NCBI RefSeq assembly: GCF_001949145.1
Contig: NW_019091521.1
Location: 948,710-1,012,709 of the forward strand
Length of the DNA: 64,000 nt
Direction: 5' to 3'
Source of the DNA: Acanthaster planci
Lineage: Eukaryota; Echinodermata; Asteroidea; Valvatida; Acanthasteridae
The notes beneath the pieces are model-generated. The model was not told where the DNA came from. It made no database searches and worked only from the letters and a program-made list of their open reading frames with translations. Numbering within the stretch: the first letter of the stretch is position 1; every line of letters begins with the position of its first letter. Of the stretch, positions 34,101 to 46,100 are shown piece after piece. Position numbers and translations under genes: made by a program.

Positions 34101-37100
34101 CCCCGACTGAAAGACACTACAGCTACGCCCATCTGAAAGCTGCACACGTTGAAACGCGTACGTCTTTTAAAAACAATGTTATCCCTTGAAAATCGTGTAT
34201 ACGTCAGCGTTTTGTGCAGTATTAACTAACCCGGATTTACCTTTTAAATTATGTCTTACTGGTGTTTTCTCGTTCCCTTTCCCCCTTCTTAAGAGACGTT
34301 TGGTGTCGATTTGGCTTCGACAGATCTTACCTCATCGTCGAGGGGGAAAGTTCCCTTTCAGACCTGTTCACGGTTAGGTTTGCGAACAGAGGCGAGAAGA
34401 CAGCGCGTCTGGCGGGTCTGTTGTCCCGGGAATATCGTTACCGCGCCAAAACGGGAACATGGCCCGTCTTAAGAACAGAAAATTCGTTGCAGACGGATCG
34501 ATCCATGTGAGATAAGATTTCAACGGGCTTTATAATAACTCGAGAAAGGAGTGTTTGTTTGGATTAAGCAGAGCAGGAAAAAAAAATGGCGAGAGACATA
34601 CCGCGCCGCCACGGCTAAACGGAATAGGCCTAGTTTATTGCGCCTGCATGCGGTGCGGGTTTGTTAACATTTTCTAATATTGGCGGGTCCTTTATCTCAG
34701 TAAACAATCTCTCTTAATGACACTTGTGCTAGTTCTTCAACCTGATCACTCGAATTGGCTTTGCTCAAACTTTATCAGTTACGAAAACCAATTTATGCCT
34801 TAGTTCCCTGAAAGCTGGAACGTCAAATACGATTGAAGTGGTTACAGGGTTTGGAGTATCACGAAAGCGATAAGGAAAATAGCCAGTCCTGTATAGGCAA
34901 GAGCAGGGGAAAGTTGACGTCAGTGTAGACTGCTAAAAATATGATCCTGGTTGAGCAACGAAAAATCCTTACACCCCCCGTTCACCTTTTCCGCGGGAAA
35001 AAAGGGGGCTGTTCTTTTTCGTCGAGGTAACTTGCAGTCAGATCTGAAATTAATCGGCAAAATGGTCCCGACTATTTGGCGAGATTTTCCGTTGCTAAGG
35101 GGCAAAGTCCGACAGACACCCGCAGCTTCTCCGATGACAGAATTCGGCGCTATCTAACGAGGACATGAAACGCTCCGCCAAGTAACCGAGACCGAACAGC
35201 GAAGATACAAAACAGACTTCCTCCCCCCTTTTCCTTCGCTCCAAAGTTGTGTGCAGTAATCTCGCCATCAACAGGAGTAAATTAGACACAGAAGTGCGAA
35301 GATGTGTGTCCATGGTAACCGAGTCTGGCTATGAGACTCTGGATCCATTTTTTATTCCGCCAAATTTACAGGATGCTGCCAGGAACTCGATATGTGCGCA
35401 GGGGTCGTCGTGTATCGCACGCGCGGAGTTTATAACTTGTCAGTCAGCGGTCTGTGTAAAAGCCACCAGAGATTGATTTCGAGGCGGCGTGAAGTTCACG
35501 AAGAGATAGTGCTGGAATATATAAGGACGACCAAATAAGAACCTGCGCAAACCGACCACATAAATCACTTTGCCACTCGTCGGCTTATATATGGCCTTTT
35601 CAGTTGAATAATAGTGACATTTTCGCAATTTCCGTAAACTTGTAAAGCACACCACAGCAGGATCCTGGTACAAAGACACCTAGTTCCAAGCGAATACAAA
35701 AGAAAGACCGGGGATAGAAACACGAAAGTGAGATGATTGCTTCGGACAATCTCTTGATCTGATTGGTCCACTGACAAGGCCATGATTAAGAGAGAAAATG
35801 TGAGGAGCCTTTATACTGGTTTAGCAAAGGTTATGGTGTGTAATTTCACAATCAGAAATGGAAGTATGTGATTGGGGATTGCATGGTTAGTCTGGAGAGA
35901 GTTGGAGGACACTTTCGTTAATTGATTGAAACGGGTGCCGTATCGAATTAAGTCTGCGCGAAAAATGACCCTTCGATGATTAAGGAGCCACAGTGCTCTT
36001 CCTTTATCCGATAAAGTCTGGCCAGAGGGCTTCGGCATAAATCTCTCCGCATAATCCTGAAAAGCCTTAGAAACTTTGCAACAACTATAGTATATACCAT
36101 AAACGTTTGTGGTCCAGGGTTTTGCATGACTGAGTGAAATGTCGTTCGACGATTGAAACATAAGTTTAAAGGTGTCGGTATAATCAACGGCTATACGCTC
36201 TTGGGTGAACAGCCGTAAATAAAATCAAAATATAAATGCGGGAAGACAAGTCATTAAATAGACTCATGGAAATGATGACAATGATCTAAATATTTAAATT
36301 AAACAGACAACTAATAACATGATATACACGTTCTTGAAAATCCAATTTTAATGACCTGGCGGCAAAATAGTCCTCGCCCAGTGATCTTTAGAAATTGTGT
36401 CGTATCAAGAAAGTCCGATTCAGGCTGTTCTCTGGTAGCTGTAGGCATCGAAAGGCATGCCAAAGTCGTCACCCAAAGCTGGACGAGGTGCTGCTAGCCT
36501 TCCCATTGGACTTTTTGAGGGGTTAACTTACCGCGACTTTACTAAACTTTTCTTTTACAAATTAAATCCAATGGGAACACGTAGCACTAACGTCCCTGTC
36601 AACTTACTGCGATTGCGATGTAAAACTAACAGGCCGAAAAGTTTCGCGGAAGATTTCCGTGCAGCCACGGAAAAAAGTCAAGTGTGAACAGTTCCCATAC
36701 AACGTAGATTGACCGTGACCACGCCAAGCATACGAACCAGACTACTGCCTTCACAGAGATCGATAGCACGCACGCGAAAATTGTTGTATGGTTCCCAGTC
36801 TCCAGCTCCATGCATACAGTTCAGCAAAATGCCGCGCATACACATACAGTGAAGCTTGCCTGGCCGGATAAAGCTATACACACACAGTGTATGGGGCTTT
36901 TCCTGTACGTTTGTTTGGCATATTTGGCCTAATTTGTCTGATTTTGTCTTTATTTTTGTCAGATTTTGCTGATTTCGTCATGATTTGTACAGCACAGGCA
37001 ATGGAATCAGCTGGTCTTATTAGGCTTAACACAGCGAATAAACATTCCGTTACGTTAAAAAAAGTCCATGTGGATATGCGCGGTAGATTGACACGAAGGA

Positions 37101-40100
37101 ATGTCACGGAAATAAGTTTCCACGTGCCCGCGGAAGAAAACGTCCAATGGGAACACGGTTTAGACTCAGAATGACTCGCCTCACGACTGCTTTTTCATCA
37201 GAACGTTTCCCATTGCACGTGATCGAATTTCATTAATAACTTTCTAAGCTTACAGAATTCTTTTCTGAGATGACAGATCTTTTAACGCTACAGTTCACAG
37301 TGAGATGCCATTTTTTTACGTTTCCTGGACGTTTGTAATAATAGTAATAAAAAGACACGCTGACTGTGTCAGGGTTCTCCTCAAGTCAAATTGTTTGTGT
37401 TTCGCTTGTGGCACCTGTGCATAATTTGATATTCAGTGATGAAAAGTATCTAATTAAAAAACAACAAAAACAACAAATGAGGCGCTCCATAAAGTCAGGC
37501 TAAACAGTGATTCGCTTTCTCCAATGCAGTCAGTTCGTGAGAAAAAAAATGCAACCTCACCAAAACTAACAGAGAGTGCAATCAATAACACTTATCAAAT
37601 AAATATGTATTCTTTTGGCTTGAAACCGCCGCAGACAACCAGTGTTTGTCACCATTGTTTGTTCAAAAGTGCAGTATCTTAAGTCAACCTGCCGTTTTTG
37701 CGACAGGAAATTGCCGCGTTTTTAATTTGAGCGCGAAAATGCGTTGCGTGGGCAAACATATGGGTGCTGCGCGCCGCCTTTATTTAGTAAATTTTTAGCA
37801 TTTCAAAAGGGCTTAAGTGGATGGGGAGAGAGTCTTAAAGGGAAAAAAATAAACTTCATAGTGTTAACCCCACACTACACTTTATGGTCGGGTAGGCCTA
37901 AGTATATATATTTCGCCAAAGGTGGACAAAATGTCAACTGTTCACAATTAATCTCCTACTTGGCTATATACCTGCTTAGAAATATTGATATTTCGTTAAA
38001 TATTCCCTGGACATCTTAACCTGGCTATAACGGCTAAGCCAGAAAACTGAACTCCCTGGATGGTTCAAGTTGTCTATACCTTTCGCTTATTCGTGCCCAC
38101 AAAGTTAATTATGGGAAAAGTCTCCAGGCATATGTATATATATTCACGAAGATGAGCTAGACTTGTCCAAATCTCCGCGGCTCCATGACTCATGCCTCCT
38201 GGGCGGAATTTGCTGCGCTTCTCCATTATCGCGAGTGCCGTTTGAAGGGGAGAACATTGGCCGAGTCGGGGAAGACGGTGACGTTTTTGCGTAATCGGTT
38301 TAGCTTTGTTTTGATTAATGTCTCAAAAGCTGAGCAAATTGGTTTGATCTGTGGGCTATCGCCAGAAGAAGAAAACAAGTCTTGGTAAAAGATACTCAGG
38401 AACGGTTGTTGCGGACAGATTCTTGAATTATCCCTAGAGCTATTTTTAAACAAGAAACGTGACTTCGACTCATTATGTTTTAAAACTAATTTTTCTGTTA
38501 TTATTACTATTATTGCCGTTGTTAAGCTTTGCCTGATTTTGCTTTTTTGGCACTTTTTTCTAAAGGCTTCACATTTCTTCAACAAGGTCCCAAGATCATT
38601 CGTTGGCGATGTTAAATAGTCAGATGGTATAATGTTACTGCCCACTACGGTGGTTCGGAAATTTGGCACGTTGTAAGTCGGAATATGCTTACGCAGTGAT
38701 AGGTTTAACATATATACGAAGAGGCCTAATTATTTTTCTATTCTGCGGAGTTGTGGAGAAACCCCGTATACATCTTGAAGGCAATTTTACTCTATTAATG
38801 TTTGCACTTTTATAAAATGTTGTTACAAAATATAACATGGACGAATGAATAAAGAGTGGAACAATTGAAATACTCGTATTACGTGTACATGTGATATTTT
38901 TGTATGTTTTAGTGTATCAACTGTGATATTTTTTCCTGGAAGTTGAAGCAAACCAGATCAGGCAGATCGGCAGTTGGTTTCTGCATTAAAATCCTCGAAT
39001 TCATACATGAACTACTTGGCTGTGACTTACTATTACGCACGAGTTTATAGTAGTGGCTGCAGCCAGTTCCCAAAGCGTCGTGCGTAATTTCAAGCCGGAG
39101 CCGACTGATTCGGGCGTAGCAATATTTAGAAGTTCACTTACTCCAATTTCTTCTACTTGTCTATGTGGGCATCATTTCATGTTGCTCTCGCCTTTTTGGA
39201 GTGCTTTAAAGGCTTTCTATTCAAGCCTTGACTTTTTCTTTCCATTTTGCACCTGACCTTAATAATTTACGAAGGTCTGAGAGAGCGTCCTTGTCTGGCA
39301 ACGAACGGAGCTCCAGTTGACCAAAAAACCCACCTTTGACGCGCTTGTTATTCACGAGATCGATACATGCTTGATCTGCAGAGATTGGCGAAAAAATCAT
39401 TTATTTGACTAGTGGGTTGATTATCACGATGTGAACCGCAGTGGCGTGGGCCACAGTGACCATCCTGCACAGACAATCTGACATTTAAATGTCACAGCGA
39501 TGATTTTCATCCGCCTCGTTGCAAGATAAACTAATTATTTTCACATCAGTATGAAATGAGTTCTTTTATTGTGAGAATGGTAATTGCGTGATGGTGACTC
39601 TGACGTGCACAATTAGTGCAACGCTCAATATACATGTATACCAGCATTCATGTACTCTATAGACTGCCACCGCCACTAGTTGGTATTGCAGTGTTAAAAA
39701 GGTCACTTTGCAGATTGTTGTTTACGGTTTACACGGAACAAATGAGAAAGTTTGGTAGCGCTGCGTTGCCGCTTGGTGGCGTCATAACCTTTGCAAAAGT
39801 ACCCTCAGACCGTCCTGTTACATTTTGAGACCGATCTATTTGATTCTCTGAACCGAAATATGCATATTCAACTGCTATTATACCCTCGCGCTGACGTACT
39901 GCCGATCTCGCAGGCACAATATGCGAATGTTTCGGGACGGACGGAGATGACTGTAGTCTATAGTTGTTGAACTTGAGTGTAAACGTAGGCATCAGCAGTG
40001 GGTTTCACGAAGAGGTAACCACTTGCTATTTTTCAAAGTGTAACGTCGACAACGACTGGAAAGATTCTACTTTCAAAAAAGGACTCTTGCGTCAAATGTT

Positions 40101-43100
40101 TTTATTTTGAATTTTTGAAACCCAGAAGACGGTACCCTTCAAAACTAACTTCGGAACAGCTAACAGAACGCAAAGCCCTTTGTTTTACCATGTGGCTAAC
40201 TTGTGTTGATGGAGCAGTCCATTGCTTCTTCATTGATTGATGTACCAATCTGGTCGTTCCTTCGGTTTTAATGGGCCAATATGTGTCAAAACGTGGCGAC
40301 ACTCACTTGGCCGTTCCAAGAAAATTTATCCGTAAATCTGGCCATGAGATACCTCTTTACGACCACAAGTGTAGACGTTTAAACGAGTCGGTTGGCGGTG
40401 GCATTTGTCCACAAATGACGTCTGCTCTATTAATGTGGCACAATTTAGTCAGATGCGGCCGTGCGAATTCGACGACGAGGGCGGATATCACTTGCTATTC
40501 CTTGCCGAGATGCATCCCGTATAGTTTATAGCCTACTTTGTCCTTGCGACACGATTTTCGTGAAGTTCTTTTTTTATTAACATCCCCAGTTCTTCCAAAT
40601 TCTTCACCTTTTGACGAGGTGAGTGGACCTGTATTTACGCCTTTTCTCCAGTAATCCAGTTTTGCTGCATGTTTCTGCTTGGTTTGTGTAAGCGATGCAG
40701 TCTTTGTGCAGTGGGAAGTCTCTATTCATTTTCTTTCCCAAATTAAAGTGCCGGTGTTGTCGTGTCGGGTCGCCTTGCTCAGATCCATATGAAGCGGTTG
40801 CCATGACGACCAGTTGTCATGGTAAAATCCAGTTTTGAGTCGAGGTCAAAACACTCATACAGGGGTGTGCTAGCGCTACACGTCGGTAACCGCGAGACAG
40901 CTAGGATCACCAGCTGAGCAAGCTTAATGGTGGTTAAATGGCTGTGGTGCAGACCACATTCGACAGCGTGGACCGATAGTGTCTAAAGCTTGTCGTGACA
41001 AAAGCCAACGGCTGAACGTTAGAAAAAAAAAGTTCTCAGGGGAGCCTTATCTCACATTCAGCTACTATTCCTTGTCTTCAGGTACTTTTATCTACTTTTC
41101 CGGTTGGTGTTTTAAATTTTATGAGGACAGACTTTACTGTTGGATATTAAATCTAAATTTGGAAGTGCAGTACGATATAAAATTCTTCTGTCGCTACTTT
41201 CCAAATGTCAAAGAGCCAAAGTCGTACACACTTCCTTGTGTTTGGGCCTGGCAGTGGCTATATTTCAGCCGTGTTTAATCTCACAGTTTCACTAAAAGGG
41301 ATTTTCCCCCTTCCATCGTTGCTGAAATAGATAGTGGATATTTAATAAACTCATTTGCAGGGATTCAAGAGGGACTTTCATTCGCAGCGCGCAGGACCGG
41401 CGACCGCGTATATGTGTTGAGCCGGCTCCAACACATGATATCGCCCGTGGGGGTCTTAAAATTGCACCAAAATCTGGAATTTCAGACGAAGAGTGGAAAT
41501 TGAAACTGGTCGAGGAGTGACTTCGTTTGTTGGCAACCAGAATTGAAAACGTATACATGTCACCCTCCCTCGCTTCGCCTTTAGGGAACACAGTAATCAG
41601 TGCCTGTGGCGTGCACACAAAGCTGAATATAGGTGACGATTTCCTTCTTCCTTAGACTTCTGGAAAGAGCAAAGTTGATTACGCGGAATATTTGATGTCG
41701 GGTACATTATTTCATAGCCACTTTTATAACACATGAAATTAGTCAGAGGGCAAACTGCCACAAACCGCACCTGCAAACGCATAGGAATCTGACTTATGTG
41801 ACTTATATGGGGTCTTAGTTGGAAACAAGTGTCTCTTATTTTCTCTTTTTTTTCATTCATTAGAATTGGGATAGCTGCGTGCCGTGCTAAGTGGATGCAA
41901 CATGAGTAAGAAACGCCATAAGGCGGCTACCTTCTAAGTAGTAGCTTTGACCCACATCCAATAGAACTTGCTCTTACCATGTTTTACCCATAATTTACGC
42001 TCGGTGGGTTTATCTCAAAAAGGGTGAGAGTTCGGAACAAAACTAACCCTTCCGGCTTAGAAACCAGAGTACGGTGTATAAGAGGAACTATCCGACATCT
42101 AGCTGCCAGATCTCTGATTTCGACTTCAGTCGTGATTCTTGGGTATATGGAGCAACAAGCCCTTCCACTTACTTTGTTAGCAAGATGGGTGTTTGCGACA
42201 GCGCCACTCGGGTGTAACTTCCCTTTGATCGTGAGGCGAATGCATATTAATTAAACTCTTTCTTACCCCTACTTGGCCCGTCTATCTTTGCGTACGCTGA
42301 ACCGCGGAGAAGCACCTTTTGCCTTCCCGATGTCTGAGCAGTGTGACCCCGTACCCCCTCTCCCGAGGAGCACCATTGGTGATCGTGACCTGATTTTATC
42401 GCCTCTTTTTCGTCAGTAAACAGAACTCTTTCAGATGCGTCCGTGTATGTACGAAGGTACCAAAGGCGAGCACAGCAAGAAATACAATCTTCCTCGGTGA
42501 GCGCGGTGCACCAAGTTACAATTAACGCAAATTAATCGGATGAGTAACCAGATAAATCATGCATAAATTACACATTAAGAATCTCGCACGATAGACTGGA
42601 ACCTCGCAAGCGTATACATTGTGTACCTGACGGTGTTTGAAGCTGAAAAAAAAAAGAGGAAATTCGTCTCGTTTTCCTCAGAATCGATATAATTATGCAG
42701 TAGCTCATGACAGTTTCTTTCCATTTCACCTCGAATACCTGTTTTTTTTTAACCATCTCGCAGCTGGGAGAGGGCGGCTGTCACCCCTTTAGAATACATC
42801 TATCCCATACCAATCATTTTTATACTTTTATACTATACTGGCATGCATGTATAAAATCTAAATAAAGTGATGTTCAATCTGACGCAGGGTCATGTCGTTG
42901 TTCCGGCCATGTGAGACTTCATGAATTCACCAGTGTCAGCCAGCGTCTGTTATTGAGATCGTCAGTGGGAAAGGTGGACGTGTTTGGATCACGTGTCCCT
43001 GAAAAAAAAGAATAAGTAATTCGCTGGAACGGCGGACTTGTTTTTGCAAACTCATTGTCAAAATGACTGCAACGCATTCTGGAACAAACTCCTGGAGGTT

Positions 43101-46100
43101 CGTTGTGGGGAAAAAGCATTGCAACAGTATCAGAGAAAATGTCTAGGGGTGGGGCGGATGCCTCTACCAGTTCTTTGAAAGATAACTCGGGCTGAAAGCA
43201 TGCATAGTGCGCCTGTTACAAATCATGCGATAGACCTTTCCATTTAGCGTACGGTACAGACTTTTAAGATTCTGGATTCTTGCTTAGATAGTGCAAGGAT
43301 GGTACAGCACTGTAAGTTCTCGAACTTAATTTGTGAGGAGTGCAGGCAATCATGTTTCAGATTTTCAGCAGGCTTGAAGACTTTTTTTCTCCTTCTTCTG
43401 TTGTGTCACACACCTGTCTTGCGCGTTGTTCACCTGCTTGCCTAATGGGACCAAACCTAATCAGTTTATAGGTCTCTCCCTTAGTCCTGTCTCTCAGTTC
43501 TGAAGATAATCGAGTTTTCCTCTCGCTATTTTCCAAAAATGGTGCAACTCAAACTTTTCAGCCTTGGGTCCAACCTCAAGCGACAAGTATTTCGACCACG
43601 TTGAATACAGTCCAACCTGGGAATTCTGTGAGAACACATTTTCTTTCCGAAGGGGCCCGTGGGTACAGGTTTCTGCGACGTATAACCCCGCATTTATCGG
43701 ATGTAAAACAAAATCTCTTAAATGCGAATAGCCTAATCGAGTAATATTGCGAAATCACGCGATACGCACTGTGAAATGAGCTCACTAATCCTTGCAGAAT
43801 ATGCAGTGGTTTTCACTTACGAAGACAGCGCCCCCGCTTTCAACTCAAGACAGAAAATGTGGGTCGGGGAAGAAGGCGTAATGTGTGTTTTCGTCTTCCT
43901 CTTTTTAAGAGTTTGAAAACCTTTTATTACGAACCCTACTGCAGCACTTAAGATTTCGTGTGTTCCGCAAGAAGGATGATTTGTGAACTATACCACGAAA
44001 AATAGGAGACCCTTTAGTCAGGCAAGACGAGTGTGATACTTCACAGCGTCACGCAGACAGAGTTGTTTCAATATACTAATAATGATATATTTGGCAAACT
44101 TTGATATTATTCAGCAAAACAATTGGGCCACTTTGCCAAGGTACTGCGGTATTTCGCAAACGTGTTACTTCGCTAACGTGTCGCATTATTTCGTGATAAA
44201 AATGATATTTGGGTTCACTGTTTAAACTCGGTGAGGTCAACTTTCCCAGCGATAAAATGATGGATTAAAAGTTTACAGTGCTTCTCATTGAAAAAAAAAG
44301 TCTTTTCCGCAAGACACTTCATGGTGGCTTTCATTCTTTTGCGCTGAGAGCGGAGCGCTGCTATTTACTTTTGGCTCTCGAGATTTAGGTAATCTGCACA
44401 GTAGAAGCCCACACGGGAATTTCATCATTTTGGGGAACCTGCAGATGTATCTGCACGTATCCACTTATTGAAGGGGTCCATGGAAGTATTAATCCAATGA
44501 GAACTCTAACCCTCCTTCAACAAACGCTGAGCAGTTTGTGGCCGCCGGCCGTCTGAAATTGGTGCATGTATCGCCGCCGGCCGCGTCTTAATCGCATTTC
44601 ACGGTTGATTGTGAAATGGCACGGGGTTAACGGAGAGATTTTCTTTTTCACAAAATCGATTCAGGATGGGGTGTTTCTTATATTTCTAAAGCCTAAAGTG
44701 AGTGTCACCGAACTTCCCTAATCATACTTAATATTTCATCGATTTTGACGTAAATGGTTTGTCTTTTATAGAGAAGGGTCCCCCCGTATCGGTTCATTGA
44801 ACGGTAACGAGGTGAAATTTTAAAGCCTTTCGCCAGGAAACGTACAATATTGAAAGTAATGAAAAACCGGAACTACTTCTTTCCAGCAAACTGAGGGTTT
44901 AAGAATTATGTGAAACACAAATGAGCAATCGTGAATTTGAAAAGTGACTACGGATCGAAAGTGTCATGTTATATATATGTATTGAGTATACATAACCACG
45001 CCGCCGTTTATGACTGTTACACTGAAATATGCCACTGTACGAATTGTAACATTAATATGTTACTGTAGGCCTATAAGTGTACCTTGCTAAGAGGCTTCCA
45101 AACGCCGACAACACCGTTCACAGTGAGCGTGTCTTCCTTTAAACGGAAGGAGAAGTAAAGCTATAAATTTCAGACGGAAATTAAACAACTTTTCAACAAT
45201 TGTCTTCTCAACCAGAAATCAAATGAGAAAAAGAATGACAGACTGTCATCTAGAACCTCCCGACGTCTACCACTCAGACCCTTTACTCTACCCACAATTT
45301 CACTCAAGTCAGCTCGATGAGCCTCGTTTATCCCTTCTGTTACGCCCACAGTACTTCATAATGCTGGTCAATCTGATGGCGCCGGTGTAGTTCCGATTCC
45401 TGTTCCATTTATAATATCGTACCGGCTGGCTTCAAAGCGTGTTTATTTTTGTCATTAGAGCCTTGTTTGGTAATAGCCGTGGGTATAGTGGTAACGCGTG
45501 GACATAGAGGCGACCGTTGTAAACTTACACTCGTAACTGCTTTCCCACGTCGCAATTTCAGTACCAAACTTAAATGAGGCAGTGTCTTTCTGTAATCTTG
45601 GTTCTGATAAGACAACTCATTTTTGTTGCAAGTCGAATCCTAACTCATTCTGTTTGTTCATTTGTTTTCCTCAGGACGAACGGAATCAGATCTTAACCAC
45701 CAACGTGTGGATTGAGCAGGTACGCTTAGATCAGTTCCAAATTTTGCCAAATATAGTCCCATCTGTTTCCCTCAAACATAATGTGTTTATGATTTTAGGC
45801 TCCACCGAAATGTAGCATTTCCTTGGCACCTGTAATTCCCCTTGACGTTATACTTAGTCTGCTATTTTTAATGAACTGTTCCACACTGTTTTACTCTTGC
45901 TGAATTCAGCACTGGGAAGACGAGAAAATGAGGTGGGATTCTGACGACTATGGCGGCATCACCATCCTAAGAATCCCCGCTACGGAGCTCTGGGTACCAG
46001 ACATAACACTCTACGATAAGTAAGTAATGCTGCAGGTACTGCACTGCTGACATATCCCGTTACATCTTGTATTCTCTTGAATTGACAAACTGTTTTGTTA

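Larger units (their letters stand above)
32082..45674 (+). other. nAChR intron 2 (13.6 kb)
   Basis: This is by far the longest intron of the gene. It holds the foldback element at 32280-32532, a (TG)n-T16 tract at 33416-33446 and a dispersed-repeat copy at about 33896-33975. A duplicated TCCAATGGGAACACG lies at 36567 and 37143. Around 44530-44590 are two GCCGCCGGCCG blocks. Open frames inside it (197 codons at 32859, 161 codons on the minus strand at 38226) show no recognisable domain and are taken as chance. Confidence 0.7.

Noticed and set aside
38226-38711. 161-codon minus-strand open frame
   Set aside because: No recognisable motif, no splice context and AT-rich codon use like the surrounding intron.
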